Counted from the first letter of the stretch, positions 30,470 through 40,813 are shown. The stretch is 64,000 nt of DNA from Bacteroidetes bacterium GWC2_46_850 (GCA_001768325.1 MENQ01000021.1:372001-436000); one strand, 5' to 3'. Translations and numbers: made by a program. The notes: generated by a model from the sequence alone, not told the origin.

Positions 30470-32131
30470 ATGAAGAATATAATTATCATAATAGGATTAT
30501 TGATATGCACGCACCTGAGTACGCAATACCAATCGGAGGTATGGGTATCTGATCAGGGCGACGGTACGTACAAAAATCCTGTCCTTTATGCCGATTACTC
30601 CGATCCCGATGTGATCCGTGTGGGCGATGATTATTATATGACCGCATCGAGTTTTAACTGTGTGCCCGGTCTGCCGATATTGCATTCCAGAGATATGATC
30701 AACTGGCAGATTGTCAATTACGCATTAAAGGATCTGAAGCTGGATGGTGTTCCCGAAGGTTTTTTCGACAAGCCGCAACACGGCAGGGGCGTTTGGGCTC
30801 CATGTATCCGGTATCACAAAGGAGAATACATGATTTATTGGGGTGATCCCGATTTCGGTATCTATGTGGTAAAGACAAAAGATATGCTCGGTGCCTGGGA
30901 TAAGCCGATCCTTGTCCTTCCCGGCAAAGGACGTATCGACCCGAGTCCGCTTTTTGATGACGATGGAAAAGTATATCTCACACTTGCCTGGGCAGGAAGT
31001 CGTGCTGGTTTGAACAGCATCATAACCGTTTGTGAAATGAATGCCGACGGCACAAAGATAATCGGTGAAGAGACATTGATCTTCGATGGTAACGATGGTA
31101 TCAACCATACCGTTGAAGGTGGCAAATTCTATAAGAAAGATGGCTATTACTACCTGCTCGCACCTGCTGGCGGGGTGGAGATGGGATGGCAACTTGCTTT
31201 GCGTTCAAAAAATATTTACGGTCCTTATGAGGTGAAAACAGTGCTGGCACAGGGTAGCACGAATATAAACGGCCCACATCAGGGAGGATTGGTAGAAACG
31301 CAGACGGGCGAATGGTGGTTCTTGCACTTTCAGGATCAGGGTGCCTATGGACGTGTTGCTCACTTGCAGCCGGTCACCTGGAAAGATGGATGGCCCGTGA
31401 TGGGGATCAATGATAAAAATTATGGTGGAGAACCGGTGCGCGTGTATAAAAAACCCCACGTGGGGCCCACTTACCAGGTAGAAACACCTGTAGAGAGTGA
31501 TGAATTCAACTCGCCCAAACTGGGTTTGCAATGGTCCTGGCATGCCAATCCACAGCAAGCCTGGGCATTTCCCTCATCAAATGGCTATTTGCGCATGTAC
31601 GGACAATACCATCCCGAAAATTTTGTCAATTTCTGGGATATCCCCAATCTGTTGCTTCAAAAACTTCCCGCTCCTGTGTTTACAGCGACCGCGAAATTGT
31701 CGGCTGTCTTGTTGAACGAGGGTGACAAAGCAGGATTGATCATGATGGGGTGGGATTATGCCCATATATCTCTGGTGAAAACAAAGGAGGGGTATGCTAT
31801 AGAGTACGCCACCTGCAAAGATGCAGAACAGAAGACGCCGGAGCAACTCGTTTCGATGACGGAACTGAAAAAGATAAAGGTCAACAAGAAATACAATTAT
31901 AAGACCCTTATACCCGATGCGGAAATTTGGTTGCAGGTCAAAGTTGGCGATGGAGGAATCTGCACTTTTGCTTACAGTGTTGATGGAAAGAACTATCAGT
32001 CGCTTCCCGAAACATTCAAAGCACGTCAGGGCAAATGGATCGGTGCCAAAACCGGTTTGTTCATCCTGAATAAGGACCAGGGAACAAGTCGTTCCTGGGT
32101 CGACGCAGACTGGTTCAGAATAGAAAAATAG
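30470..32131 (+). CDS. GH43 beta-xylosidase / alpha-L-arabinofuranosidase with C-terminal beta-sandwich
   Basis: 553 residues, secreted. The propeller (about 30-330) has Asp45 in YSDPDV, Asp157 in GRIDPSP and Glu216 in HTVEGGKF, plus WWFLHFQDQGAYGRVAHLQPV, features of the two-domain GH43 group that includes subfamily 12. The C-terminal concanavalin-like sandwich (about 345-553) supplies a substrate loop in characterised relatives. It is expected to remove terminal arabinofuranose or xylose from oligosaccharides. Start is 19 bases after the triple GH43 gene. Confidence 0.93.
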   Translation: MKNIIIIIGLLICTHLSTQYQSEVWVSDQGDGTYKNPVLYADYSDPDVIRVGDDYYMTASSFNCVPGLPILHSRDMINWQIVNYALKDLKLDGVPEGFFDKPQHGRGVWAPCIRYHKGEYMIYWGDPDFGIYVVKTKDMLGAWDKPILVLPGKGRIDPSPLFDDDGKVYLTLAWAGSRAGLNSIITVCEMNADGTKIIGEETLIFDGNDGINHTVEGGKFYKKDGYYYLLAPAGGVEMGWQLALRSKNIYGPYEVKTVLAQGSTNINGPHQGGLVETQTGEWWFLHFQDQGAYGRVAHLQPVTWKDGWPVMGINDKNYGGEPVRVYKKPHVGPTYQVETPVESDEFNSPKLGLQWSWHANPQQAWAFPSSNGYLRMYGQYHPENFVNFWDIPNLLLQKLPAPVFTATAKLSAVLLNEGDKAGLIMMGWDYAHISLVKTKEGYAIEYATCKDAEQKTPEQLVSMTELKKIKVNKKYNYKTLIPDAEIWLQVKVGDGGICTFAYSVDGKNYQSLPETFKARQGKWIGAKTGLFILNKDQGTSRSWVDADWFRIEK

Positions 32132-32171
32132 AGAATTAAAGCAAATAGATAACAATTTTTTAGCGATAAAG

Positions 32172-33374
32172 ATGGAAATCAAAAATGTGATGTCGGGATT
32201 GGTGATGGCCATTTCCTTGTGTGCGTGTACACCGAAAGCAGCCAATCCTACTTTCGATGTGGATAGTGAATTAGATTACTGTAATGTACAAATTAACAAA
32301 ACATTGAGTCACGTAGGCGACGCCACCATGATGCCGCGGAATATCCTGTCCGGACAATCTGTTTGGAATCTTGTTCCCGTCAGGATAGAAGAGTGGACGG
32401 CTGGTTTCTGGCCCGGCATATTGTGGTACGACTACGAAAACACGAAAAGTGAAGAAGCACTGAACGCGGCCAGACATTACACAGATATGTTGGAACCATT
32501 GACCACACTTCCTGCGTACGATCATGATCTGGGCTTTCAACTGTTTTGCAGTTATGGTAACGGATACCGCCTAACGGGAGACGAGAAATACAAACAAATC
32601 ATCCTGAATGCTGCCGATACACTGGCTACCTTATTCAATCCCAAAGCAGGTACGATCCTTTCATGGCCCCGTGAAGTGGAACCGAACAACTGGCCCCACA
32701 ATACCATCATGGATAATATGTTAAACCTTGAAATGTTATACTGGGCCGCTGCAAACGGGGGAAACAAAGAACTTTATGATATTGCCACAACGCATGCCGA
32801 AACAACCATGAAGTACCAGTTCAGGGAAGATGGCGGCAATTACCATGTGGTTGTCTACGATACCATCGACGGGCATTTCATCAAAGGTATCACGCATCAG
32901 GGTTATGCCGATGAAACTATGTGGGCACGTGGTCAGGCATGGGCAATTTATGGTTACACGATGGTATATCGGGAAACAAAGGATAAAAAATTTCTTCGAT
33001 TTGTTGAAAAAATAACGGATATCTATCTGAGACGGCTACCCGAGGATTATGTCCCTTACTGGGATTTCGACGCGCCCAACATTCCCGATGAACCCAGGGA
33101 TGCATCAGCAGCCGCTATTACAGCCTCTGCACTCGTTGAGCTGGCACAGTTGGAAGATACACCCGCGAAAGCGAAAGCATATCAGGATGCAGCGCTCAAT
33201 ATGCTGATTTCCCTTTCCTCAGCCGAGTATCAAAGCAGGAATAAAAATTCGGCTTTTCTACTTCGCTCGGTGGGACATAAACCCAACGGTTCGGAAGTAA
33301 ACGCATCAATCAATTATGCCGATTATTATTACATTGAAGCGTTGACCCGACTGAAGAAATGGATAAAAAATTGA
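32172..33374 (+). CDS. GH88 unsaturated glucuronyl/galacturonyl hydrolase (lipoprotein)
   Basis: 400 residues; the N-terminus has a lipobox-like SLCAC (about 15-19). The alpha/alpha-barrel carries both catalytic aspartates of unsaturated glucuronyl hydrolases: Asp119 in YDHDLGF and Asp181 in IMDNMLNLEML. WPREVEPNNWPHN and GYADETMWARGQAW are typical. The enzyme hydrates the double bond of a 4,5-unsaturated uronate and so releases it. It is the last gene of the polysaccharide operon and the natural partner of the lyase at 24207-26954. Confidence 0.93.
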   Translation: MEIKNVMSGLVMAISLCACTPKAANPTFDVDSELDYCNVQINKTLSHVGDATMMPRNILSGQSVWNLVPVRIEEWTAGFWPGILWYDYENTKSEEALNAARHYTDMLEPLTTLPAYDHDLGFQLFCSYGNGYRLTGDEKYKQIILNAADTLATLFNPKAGTILSWPREVEPNNWPHNTIMDNMLNLEMLYWAAANGGNKELYDIATTHAETTMKYQFREDGGNYHVVVYDTIDGHFIKGITHQGYADETMWARGQAWAIYGYTMVYRETKDKKFLRFVEKITDIYLRRLPEDYVPYWDFDAPNIPDEPRDASAAAITASALVELAQLEDTPAKAKAYQDAALNMLISLSSAEYQSRNKNSAFLLRSVGHKPNGSEVNASINYADYYYIEALTRLKKWIKN

Positions 33375-33378
33375 TAAA

Positions 33379-33404
33379 AAAGAACCCCTCTAATGGGATT
33401 CTTT
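33379..33404 (+). terminator. Terminator-like hairpin after the polysaccharide operon
   Basis: AAAGAACCCC (33379-33388) and GGGATTCTTT (33395-33404) form a stem with one mismatch. Only a short T-run is included in the 3' arm. It sits 5 bases after the GH88 stop, where the operon should end. Confidence 0.5.
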
Positions 33405-33427
33405 CATAGATGTACTATACTTCTCAA

Positions 33428-33601
33428 TTATCTGGAAACAATCTCATTGGTAACGATAACTGACCGATTCTTCATTATTTCAGATGTTGTGTTTTTTACA
33501 ACTGAGTTATCATGAAATAGTTTCGTACTAAATGAATTAGTGGACATTTGAATTTTGGGATTATACCCTGATTTTTGTGTTGTAGAATTTTTTGTTTCCA
33601 T
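33428..33601 (-). CDS. Small hypothetical protein next to a gene remnant
   Basis: 57 codons plus stop from the ATG at 33599-33601 (METKNSTTQKSG...). It is rich in Ser, Thr, Asn and Lys and shows no motif I know. It begins just after the stop of the frameshifted remnant upstream and is very AT-rich. It could be a real small gene once cotranscribed with that remnant, or a chance frame. Confidence 0.25.
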   Translation of the reverse strand: METKNSTTQKSGYNPKIQMSTNSFSTKLFHDNSVVKNTTSEIMKNRSVIVTNEIVSR

Positions 33602-33602
33602 A

Positions 33603-33954
33603 TTAATTTTCGTGTTTCCAGCCTTCATTAGTTCTACTATCGCTCAAATTTATTTGTGGTAGCAGCACACCTGGAACGTTAAGAATTTGTTTACTTAGAA
33701 TGCCCTCACTTAAAATTACATCAGTCCCATTATACAGTGACTCTATTAAACACCTTCTGAAAGAGTATTGAATCATATCACTGTTGTTCAACATTATTGC
33801 CGGATTATAAGGATTCTCCAACTCCATCTCGTTGCTGATATCATCATATATTTTTTAATGATGGTATATAGCGTATCATCTGATTTTTCAATAGGTAAAC
33901 CTAAGCTTTCAGCGGCTTCTTTCGTCAGAGTAAATGAAGTATAAGAATAACGAA
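33603..33954 (-). pseudogene. Frameshifted, N-terminally truncated gene remnant of unknown function
   Basis: Directly after the stop of the NamZ-like gene, one frame reads YSYTSFTLTKEAAESLGLPI and continues to YTIIKK; the sense then passes to another frame, IYDDISNEMELENPYNPAIM, and on to a stop after SDSRTNEGWKHEN. One extra A in the AAAAAA run near 33855 would join them. There is no start codon belonging to this frame outside the NamZ gene. The stretch is more AT-rich than its flanks. I do not recognise the family. A sequencing error in the A-run would remove the frameshift but not the missing N-terminus. Confidence 0.45.
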
Positions 33955-35121
33955 TTATTCCTGATATAGCAGGTAGGGTTTGCGTTGCTGTTTGAACTTT
34001 ACTACGTCGCAAAACCATTTTGCTTTGATCTCCTCAGCCGTTTTTCCGGCGATGATCTCTTCGCGGATGTAGTCCACGCCGACCAGCTTCTCAAAAAAAG
34101 AGGTGAAGAACTTGTCGCCCATGTTCAGGTTGTGATATGCATCGATTACATGCGACAGGTCGAAGCCATTTTGAATAATTTTTTCGTCCGGCAGAGCTCT
34201 CAGATCCACACCATAACACTTTTTGTTGATCAGCGGTGGATTCTTGGCGCCCGGCACGCTGCGAGGTGTAAAGGTAAAGTCGGAGCCTTTGTAATTGGGA
34301 TGTCCATACACCTCAAACGGGAAGGAGGTACCTCTGCCCAGGCTCATCACCGTACCTTCAAACAGGCAGGTGGAGGGATAGAGATAGATTGCATGGTTGT
34401 TGGGCAGGTTGGGGGAGGGGGATATCGGTAGCTCATAGCGGGTTTGATGGGTGTAATTTTCGCAGGGTACGACTGTTACATCGCACACCCGGCCACCAGG
34501 CAGCCATTTTTCTCCGTTGATCATCAACGCAAGTTCTCCCAGCGTCATGCCATGCACCACGGGGATAGGCAGCCAGCCGACACCCGACTTGTGTTTCATG
34601 TCGAGAATGGGTCCGTCCACATACATCCCGTTGGGATTGGGCCTGTCCAGCACAATCATCTTTTTGTCATGTTCCGCGCAGACATCCATCAGCCGGGCCA
34701 TGCTGGCGTAATAGGTATAAAATCGGAGCCCCACATCCTGCAGGTCGAACAGCAGCACATCGAACCGTTTCATTCTATCGGCTGCAGGCTTACCGCTGCC
34801 GCTTCCGTAGAGCGACCAGATGGGGATACCTGTTTTCTGATCCACCGAGCTGGCTACATGTTCCCCGGCGTCGGCCGTACCCCGAAATCCATGTTCGGGA
34901 GAGAAAATTCCCACCACATTGAAGTGGTTTCTGATCAGCATATCCACCAGGTGCTCATCACCTGCTATGCCGGTCTGGTTGGTCATCACTGCCACCCGTT
35001 TCCCTTTCAGCAGGGGGAAATAGGCATCGGTAACTTCGGCACCTGTCTTGACCGCTGTTTCGCTCTGTGCACCGATTATTGTAGAAAAGAATATGAAAAG
35101 CAGCAAATAAAATTTTCTCAT
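33955..35121 (-). CDS. DUF1343 protein, NamZ-like exo-beta-N-acetylmuramidase (GH171)
   Basis: 388 residues with a signal peptide ending near IIGAQ. The DUF1343 family is recognisable by VAVMTNQTGIAGDEHLVD, GIFSPEHGFRGTADAGE, LLFDLQDVGLRFYTYYASM and VLDRPNPNGMYVDGP. NamZ of Bacillus, a characterised member, releases N-acetylmuramic acid from the non-reducing ends of peptidoglycan fragments, which points to wall recycling in the periplasm. The merR gene lies 3 bases upstream, so the two are probably cotranscribed. Confidence 0.88.
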   Translation of the reverse strand: MRKFYLLLFIFFSTIIGAQSETAVKTGAEVTDAYFPLLKGKRVAVMTNQTGIAGDEHLVDMLIRNHFNVVGIFSPEHGFRGTADAGEHVASSVDQKTGIPIWSLYGSGSGKPAADRMKRFDVLLFDLQDVGLRFYTYYASMARLMDVCAEHDKKMIVLDRPNPNGMYVDGPILDMKHKSGVGWLPIPVVHGMTLGELALMINGEKWLPGGRVCDVTVVPCENYTHQTRYELPISPSPNLPNNHAIYLYPSTCLFEGTVMSLGRGTSFPFEVYGHPNYKGSDFTFTPRSVPGAKNPPLINKKCYGVDLRALPDEKIIQNGFDLSHVIDAYHNLNMGDKFFTSFFEKLVGVDYIREEIIAGKTAEEIKAKWFCDVVKFKQQRKPYLLYQE

Positions 35122-35124
35122 ACT

Positions 35125-35520
35125 TTATTCTTCTGTGGCGTGTTTTGCATATTTCTGCTGTGTATGCAGTTGATCAAACTCCTCCTCAAGCAGCAGCAGT
35201 TCCTTTTTAATCTCGGTGAGCCTCGTCACTGCCTCTGCCCGTTTTGTCTGGTCATCCTTGTTCGATTTCAGGGTTTGTCGTGCACCTTCCAGCGTCATCC
35301 CCTTCTCTTTCACGAGATGGTATACGATCTCCACCTCCCGGATGTTGTCTCGCGTATACTGGCGGGTGCCACCTGCCGTTTTTTTGGGGTTGATGTTGTC
35401 AAACTCTTTCTCCCAAAAACGTAGCAGGGATACATTTACCGCGAAATGATCGGCTACTTCCTGAATGGAGTAGTAGAGTCGCTTCTCATCGAATTGGATC
35501 GGTTTTTTTCGTTTGCCCAT
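35125..35520 (-). CDS. MerR-family transcriptional regulator
   Basis: 131 residues. Residues about 16-85 are a MerR winged helix-turn-helix (YYSIQEVADHFAVNVSLLRFWEKEF, then RQYTRDNIREVEIVYHLVKEKGMTLEGA). The short C-terminal part is a coiled coil (LTEIKKELLLLEEEFDQL) for dimerisation and has no effector domain or metal-binding cysteines. Targets are unknown. It is the first gene of a pair with the NamZ-like gene and divergent from alaS. Confidence 0.9.
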   Translation of the reverse strand: MGKRKKPIQFDEKRLYYSIQEVADHFAVNVSLLRFWEKEFDNINPKKTAGGTRQYTRDNIREVEIVYHLVKEKGMTLEGARQTLKSNKDDQTKRAEAVTRLTEIKKELLLLEEEFDQLHTQQKYAKHATEE

Positions 35521-35563
35521 AATTTTAGTTTTTCAGCAGTCAGCAGTCAGTGATAGTACTTCT

Positions 35564-35595
35564 CAAAAATACTGTTTTCCGGGAGAAAAGACAAA
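35564..35595 (-). promoter_or_regulatory. Promoter for the merR-namZ pair
   Basis: On the minus strand TTTG (35592-35595), a 20-base spacer and TATTTTTG (35564-35571) match both Bacteroidota promoter boxes. The start of transcription would fall about 35 bases before the merR ATG. Confidence 0.6.
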
Positions 35596-35735
35596 TTTTT
35601 TTGTCGGCAGCATCAGGCATCAAATGCGAATTAATTGAATTGTTTGTAGAATTCAATTTTTGGCGAACTGCAAACCCGGGTTGTTGTGCGTATCATCACG
35701 GCGACCAGGGGCTGTCGTGGTTTTTGTTCATACAC

Positions 35736-35766
35736 TTTGGGATACGAAGTTTTTCCCGTATTTTTG
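35736..35766 (+). promoter_or_regulatory. alaS promoter
   Basis: TTTG at 35736-35739, a 19-base spacer and TATTTTTG at 35759-35766 match both boxes of the Bacteroidota consensus. The predicted transcript start near 35773 supports translation from 35811 and rules out the open frame extending back to 35550. Confidence 0.65.
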
Positions 35767-35810
35767 CAGTTTGTTTCAAATATAAGATAAAGCGCAAAGA
35801 AATTATTTGT

Positions 35811-38444
35811 ATGATGACCTCCAAAGAGATTCGCCAGTCGTTTAAAGACTTCTTTCAGACGAAAGAACACCACATAGTGCCCTCGGCGCCGATGGTGATC
35901 AAGGATGACCCCACGCTGATGTTCACCAACGCCGGCATGAACCAGTTCAAAGATATAATCCTGGGAAATGCCCCGGTGAAATACCCGCGGGTAGCCGATT
36001 CGCAGAAATGCCTGCGTGTGAGCGGGAAACACAACGACCTGGAAGAGGTGGGACACGATACATACCACCACACCATGTTCGAGATGCTGGGTAACTGGTC
36101 TTTTGGTGACTACTTCAAAAAGGAGGCAATTGCCTGGGCATGGGAATACCTGACGGAGGTGCTCGCGCTGGACAAGGAACGTCTTTATGTTACTGTGTTC
36201 GAGGGTGCGGCCGATGAAAAACTGGAGCGGGACGATGAGGCAGCTTCCTACTGGGAGGCATACCTTCCCAAAGAGCGGATCATCAACGGAAACAAGAAGG
36301 ATAATTTCTGGGAGATGGGTGATACCGGCCCCTGCGGCCCCTGCTCAGAGATTCACGTGGATATACGACCGGAAAGCGAACGGGCTGCAGTGGACGGACT
36401 CACCCTGGTGAATCAAAGTCATCCGCAGGTCATCGAGATATGGAACCTGGTCTTCATGCAGTATAACCGTAAGGCCGACGGTTCGCTGGAACCCCTTCCC
36501 GCAAGGGTAATCGATACCGGCATGGGATTCGAGCGCCTCTGCATGGCGGTGCAGGGTAAGCTGTCGAACTACGACACCGACTTGTTTCAACCGATCATTC
36601 AAAAGATAGGAGAAATCAGCAACGCCAGCTACGGCAATGATGTCAAAAAAGATATCGCCATGCGGGTCATTGCCGACCACCTGCGCACCATCGCTTTTTC
36701 CATCACCGACGGACAGCTGCCCTCGAACGCCAAGGCTGGCTACGTGATCCGCCGCATCCTGCGTCGGGCAGTACGTTATGGCTACACCTTCCTGGGTATG
36801 CACGAGTCGTTTATGTACCGCCTTATCCCCACACTGATTGATGTGATGGGGGAAGCTTATCCCGAACTGCATGCCCAGCAGACGCTGATCGGAAAAGTGA
36901 TGAAGGAGGAGGAGGAATCTTTCCTGCGCACCCTGGAGACCGGCATCAAATTGCTGGAAAAAAATATGCCCACAAAAGAGGGGGGCGTGCTGAGCGGCGA
37001 GGTAGCCTTTCAGCTATACGATACGTTCGGGTTTCCGCTCGACCTGACCGAACTGATCCTCCGGGAACATGGCATGCAGGTGGATGTGGCCGCCTTCAAT
37101 GCCGAGATGCAGCAACAGAAGGAACGTGCCCGCAATGCGGCTGCCGTGGAGACGGGCGACTGGACAAAGGTTCACGACGGAGAACCGGAATTCACCGGCT
37201 ACGATGAGACAGAAAATGAGACCCGTATTCTCCGTTACCGTGAAGTAAAACAGAAAAACAGGAAATTTTACCAGATTGTCCTCTCCCGTTCTCCCTTCTA
37301 TGCGGAGATGGGGGGACAGGTAGGCGACACGGGCTGGCTGATCACCGAGGAAGGCAACAAAATTGAGGTGTTCGATACCAAACGGGAGAATAACCTGGCT
37401 GTTCACCTGACCGACAAACTGCCGGAGAACACGGCGGGCATGCTTACTGTCAAAATCGACGCGGATAAAAGAACGGCAACCGAGTGCAACCACTCCGCTG
37501 CCCACCTGATGCACGAGGCGTTGCGTGAGGTGCTGGGAAAACACGTCGAACAAAAAGGATCCTATGTGTCTCCCGAGGTGCTGCGGTTCGACTTCTCCCA
37601 TTTCCAGAAGATGACCCCCGAAGAGATTCGTGCGGTAGAGAGAGCGGTTACTGCCAAGATAAGGAGCAATTTCCCCATCGAGGAACATCGGCATGTGCCG
37701 GTTGAAGAGGCCAAAGCCCAGGGAGCGATGGCGCTTTTTGGGGAAAAGTATGGTGATGATGTGCGGACCGTGCGTTTTGGCTCCTCCATTGAACTTTGTG
37801 GCGGCACCCATATTTCTTCCACCGGGCGCATCGGCACCTTCCGCATTGTGAGCGAGAGTGCCATCTCGGCAGGTGTGCGACGCATTGAAGCCGTGACGGC
37901 AAAGGTGTGTGAGGATTATCTCTATGCGAAAGAAGATGCTTTGCTGGAGATCAGAAATATGCTCAACAATGTCCCCGACATCATGCAAGGGGTACACAGG
38001 CTCATTGCGGACAATGATGAAATGAAAAAGGAGCTGCAAGGCTATGTGAAAGAAAAAACTGTGCAGCTGAAACAGCGGATTGTTGAAAGAAAAGAACAGG
38101 TGAACGGCATCAATCTCTTCCGTGTGATGTTGCCCATAGGTGCCCCCGATGTGGTAAAAGATATCGCCTTTCAACTGAAAGGAGAGTTTCCGGAAAAGAT
38201 GTTCTTCGTCGCTGGAACCGCCACAAACGATAAGCCCACCCTCACGGTCATGTTGAGCGACGACTTGGTCGCCGCGGGATTTCACGCCGGCAACATGGTG
38301 CGCGAAGCGGCCAAACTCATTCAGGGTGGCGGTGGGGGGCAACCTCATTTTGCGACAGCCGGCGGAAAAAATACCGACGGGCTGCCGGCAGCCGTGGAGG
38401 CGATTGTGAATCGGTTGAAGCAAGATGGATTACCGCTTATCTGA
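35811..38444 (+). CDS. alaS: Alanyl-tRNA synthetase
   Basis: 877 residues from the ATG at 35811 ([15 protein letters not shown], the expected AlaRS N-terminus). It charges tRNA-Ala. The class II catalytic core has [17 protein letters not shown] and the [20 protein letters not shown] region. The editing domain keeps its zinc ligands in [11 protein letters not shown] and [10 protein letters not shown]. The C-terminal DHHA1 domain ends in the glycine-rich [17 protein letters not shown]. The 3' end overlaps the convergent acyltransferase gene by 15 bases. Confidence 0.98.
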   Translation: MMTSKEIRQSFKDFFQTKEHHIVPSAPMVIKDDPTLMFTNAGMNQFKDIILGNAPVKYPRVADSQKCLRVSGKHNDLEEVGHDTYHHTMFEMLGNWSFGDYFKKEAIAWAWEYLTEVLALDKERLYVTVFEGAADEKLERDDEAASYWEAYLPKERIINGNKKDNFWEMGDTGPCGPCSEIHVDIRPESERAAVDGLTLVNQSHPQVIEIWNLVFMQYNRKADGSLEPLPARVIDTGMGFERLCMAVQGKLSNYDTDLFQPIIQKIGEISNASYGNDVKKDIAMRVIADHLRTIAFSITDGQLPSNAKAGYVIRRILRRAVRYGYTFLGMHESFMYRLIPTLIDVMGEAYPELHAQQTLIGKVMKEEEESFLRTLETGIKLLEKNMPTKEGGVLSGEVAFQLYDTFGFPLDLTELILREHGMQVDVAAFNAEMQQQKERARNAAAVETGDWTKVHDGEPEFTGYDETENETRILRYREVKQKNRKFYQIVLSRSPFYAEMGGQVGDTGWLITEEGNKIEVFDTKRENNLAVHLTDKLPENTAGMLTVKIDADKRTATECNHSAAHLMHEALREVLGKHVEQKGSYVSPEVLRFDFSHFQKMTPEEIRAVERAVTAKIRSNFPIEEHRHVPVEEAKAQGAMALFGEKYGDDVRTVRFGSSIELCGGTHISSTGRIGTFRIVSESAISAGVRRIEAVTAKVCEDYLYAKEDALLEIRNMLNNVPDIMQGVHRLIADNDEMKKELQGYVKEKTVQLKQRIVERKEQVNGINLFRVMLPIGAPDVVKDIAFQLKGEFPEKMFFVAGTATNDKPTLTVMLSDDLVAAGFHAGNMVREAAKLIQGGGGGQPHFATAGGKNTDGLPAAVEAIVNRLKQDGLPLI

Positions 38445-39752
38445 AAGCAAGGTAAGCTTCAGAACCTGTTCCCACAAGTGAGGGTGCTGCTTTCTGAACC
38501 GGGCTGTCTTGCGGTCTCGCAGGGCTGACTTCCACCATTTGCGCCAGTAGAGGGCAAAATAAAAAGTGGCCGGCATCACCAGGAAATAAACAAGCGACAG
38601 GAGCCAGTCTTTGGTCAGAGTGCCGAGGAGCAACGACTGAATCAAATCGAAAATAGGTATAAAGATCAGACCGGATGCATATCTCACAGAAGGAACAAAC
38701 TGTTTATCCTTGAAGAGACTGAGCAGTTTTTTATTGATCAGCAGCGGGAAAAGTCCATTCAGGAATCCAAAAAGCATCAGCGGAGATGTAAGAACAAGCG
38801 CCTTAAAACGGATGAAAAGATTTAGATTACTCGACGTTACCCACAGTCGATCCTTTGTGGTGAGACCATGTGTCTGCAAAATATTGTAAGCTTCCCGGAA
38901 TCCGGCTATGCGGGTATCGAATGCCGGGCGGTCATTTTGGTAAAGATCGTCCAAGCTTCGCACAATATGGAGCGATGATTGTAGGAACCCATCTTTTCTG
39001 TCGGAAAATTTATCTTTTGCAATTTTATCTCCATTCCAGTCGATGGCATGGCGGTATTCATTGTAAAATTCATCATTCCATATATCCACGACCATCGATT
39101 TCAAACTTTTCTCCAGTTCCAGTCGCAGCTGATTAGTAGCTAATCCCGGGTTTTTACCGTAGACTTCCTTGTATTTCGACACCTCGATGGGGGTACCAAA
39201 AGTCACATAGGCATCGGAAAGGAAGCCAGAGATGTCACGGTAATAGATTGATACGGGCACGATCTGGCTGTTGAGTTCAAAAGCACAGGAGGCCTCGGTG
39301 GGTAGCACGATGCGGGGTACAGCCTTTTGAACGGGGAGGAGTGACTGTTTCGGGTTGTGTCTTGCCTCGGGAAAGATGGCAATGGGATTGTTGTTCTTGA
39401 GAATCCTGGCGGCATTGTCGAAAATCTCGTTGTTCCGGTTCAGGTTATCCTTTCCGTCGCGTATCCTGAATACCGGGATGATGCGCATTCCACGGAGTAT
39501 CCAAGCTACAAACTTCTGTTTGAAGATGTCGGCACGGGCTAGAAAAACGACCTGCTTCAGGGGGTATCCGGCATAGACCAGCATCAATGCGTCAAGCAGT
39601 GCGTTGCGGTGGTTGGGGGCAAAAATTACCGGTCGTTCTTTTGATACATTTTCCTTCCTTCCTGTAAAGACCAGTTTTCTGAAGTTCAGCCTCAAGGTTG
39701 TTTTGACCGGGATTTTTGCCAGTGTGTACCGAAAGTCGTAATGGTAAAGCAT
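38430..39752 (-). CDS. PlsC-type glycerolipid acyltransferase
   Basis: 440 residues. The acyltransferase domain (about 10-220) has the NHx4D block in [14 protein letters not shown] and the second block [14 protein letters not shown]. The C-terminal part contains likely membrane helices around 310-410 ([41 protein letters not shown]). Members transfer fatty acyl groups to lysophosphatidate or related lipids at the inner membrane. The long C-terminal membrane part is typical of Bacteroidota homologues. It lies 26 bases after the BASS transporter gene and is probably cotranscribed with it. Confidence 0.85.
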   Translation of the reverse strand: MLYHYDFRYTLAKIPVKTTLRLNFRKLVFTGRKENVSKERPVIFAPNHRNALLDALMLVYAGYPLKQVVFLARADIFKQKFVAWILRGMRIIPVFRIRDGKDNLNRNNEIFDNAARILKNNNPIAIFPEARHNPKQSLLPVQKAVPRIVLPTEASCAFELNSQIVPVSIYYRDISGFLSDAYVTFGTPIEVSKYKEVYGKNPGLATNQLRLELEKSLKSMVVDIWNDEFYNEYRHAIDWNGDKIAKDKFSDRKDGFLQSSLHIVRSLDDLYQNDRPAFDTRIAGFREAYNILQTHGLTTKDRLWVTSSNLNLFIRFKALVLTSPLMLFGFLNGLFPLLINKKLLSLFKDKQFVPSVRYASGLIFIPIFDLIQSLLLGTLTKDWLLSLVYFLVMPATFYFALYWRKWWKSALRDRKTARFRKQHPHLWEQVLKLTLLSDKR

Positions 39753-39778
39753 GCGTGAAAGCTTTTAGGATGTATTTT

Positions 39779-40744
39779 TTATTCGTTTGTTGCCGCGATT
39801 ACCGGACGTCTTCTCCAGTAAAACGCCAGTATGAGCCCTGCCACGATGTGCCATACCCCCCACCAGGCAGCGACCATTGCCATACCCCCCAGTTGCAGTT
39901 CGGGAGGAAAAATCTTCGGGTTGAAGATCAGGGCGAGTCCCAATCCTGAATTTTGTATTCCTGTTTCAATGGAGATGGTTCTGCACGCAATTTCGTTTGC
40001 TTTACACATTTTGGGAAGGAGATATCCGGCAAGGAAAGCCAGGCCATTATGCAGCAGCACCAGCAGGAATATCAGGTGAATGTAATTGAGAAAAATATGG
40101 AAGTTACCTGCCAGTGCAGCCACGATAAAACCGATAAAGAAGATGACTGAAGTCATCTGGATGGGTTTGTCCATTCTTCTGGAGAATCTGGGAAACTTCA
40201 TTCCCACAAAGATACCCAGAAGGACAGGGATGCCCAGAATCAGAAATACCGTGCGGAACATTTCTATCGGGTCAATGGAAATAGGAACCAGCAGCGGGGA
40301 GTGTTTGGCATACAGGCTGCCCCAGAAAGCAAAGTTCAATGGCGTCATGAAAAGACTTATGACTGTGGTGATTGTGGTTAGACTAACCGATAGGGTGACA
40401 TTAGACTTTGAGATGGATGAAATGAGATTGGATACATTTCCGCCGGGACAGGCCGCAACCAGGATCATGCCCATCGCGACCGGCGTGGAGGGGCGGATAA
40501 CCAATACGAGCAGGTAAGTAAGTGCAGGCAACAGGATATATTGTGAGACAACTCCAATCGCCACCGGTTTGGGGTGGGTGAACAGCGTTCGGAAGTGGTC
40601 GGGCTTGATGCTCAGGGCAACGCCGAACATGATAAAGGCAATGGCCAGGTTCATCAGGTTGACACTTTCCTGGTTGAAGTTCAACTGCACCTGATCGAGC
40701 TGCTCCATGTTCCCGAAAAGGGATAACAAGGGATTAAATTCCAT
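39779..40744 (-). CDS. Bile acid:sodium symporter (BASS/SBF) family transporter
   Basis: 321 residues with about nine or ten hydrophobic segments. Family marks are NLAIAFIMFGVALSIKPDHF, the crossing-helix region AACPGGNVSNLISSISKSNVTLSVSLT, and the second repeat EIACRTISIETGIQNSGLGLAL. Members carry organic anions with sodium; the true substrate in non-gut bacteria is often not bile acid but small acids such as pantoate. Nothing nearby identifies the substrate. Confidence 0.9.
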   Translation of the reverse strand: MEFNPLLSLFGNMEQLDQVQLNFNQESVNLMNLAIAFIMFGVALSIKPDHFRTLFTHPKPVAIGVVSQYILLPALTYLLVLVIRPSTPVAMGMILVAACPGGNVSNLISSISKSNVTLSVSLTTITTVISLFMTPLNFAFWGSLYAKHSPLLVPISIDPIEMFRTVFLILGIPVLLGIFVGMKFPRFSRRMDKPIQMTSVIFFIGFIVAALAGNFHIFLNYIHLIFLLVLLHNGLAFLAGYLLPKMCKANEIACRTISIETGIQNSGLGLALIFNPKIFPPELQLGGMAMVAAWWGVWHIVAGLILAFYWRRRPVIAATNE

Positions 40745-40767
40745 CTGACTGTTTGATTTTTAAGCGG

Positions 40768-40794
40768 CAAAGTTACGAAAATTACCTATATTTG
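40768..40794. promoter_or_regulatory. Divergent promoter elements between the BASS transporter and rarA
   Basis: TAACTTTG on the minus strand (40768-40775) and TATATTTG on the plus strand (40787-40794) both fit TAnnTTTG and point away from each other in a 63-base gap. The plus-strand transcript would start about 40801, a few bases before the rarA start codons. Neither has a good -33 box. Confidence 0.45.
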
Positions 40795-40813
40795 TAAATA
40801 AAAATGAATGCCC

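Noticed and set aside
35550-35810. N-terminal extension of alaS by 87 codons
   Set aside because: A two-box promoter lies inside it and the known AlaRS N-terminus starts at 35811.
37014-38423. 469-codon open frame antisense to alaS
   Set aside because: A shadow of the GC-richer alaS coding sequence; no recognisable domain.
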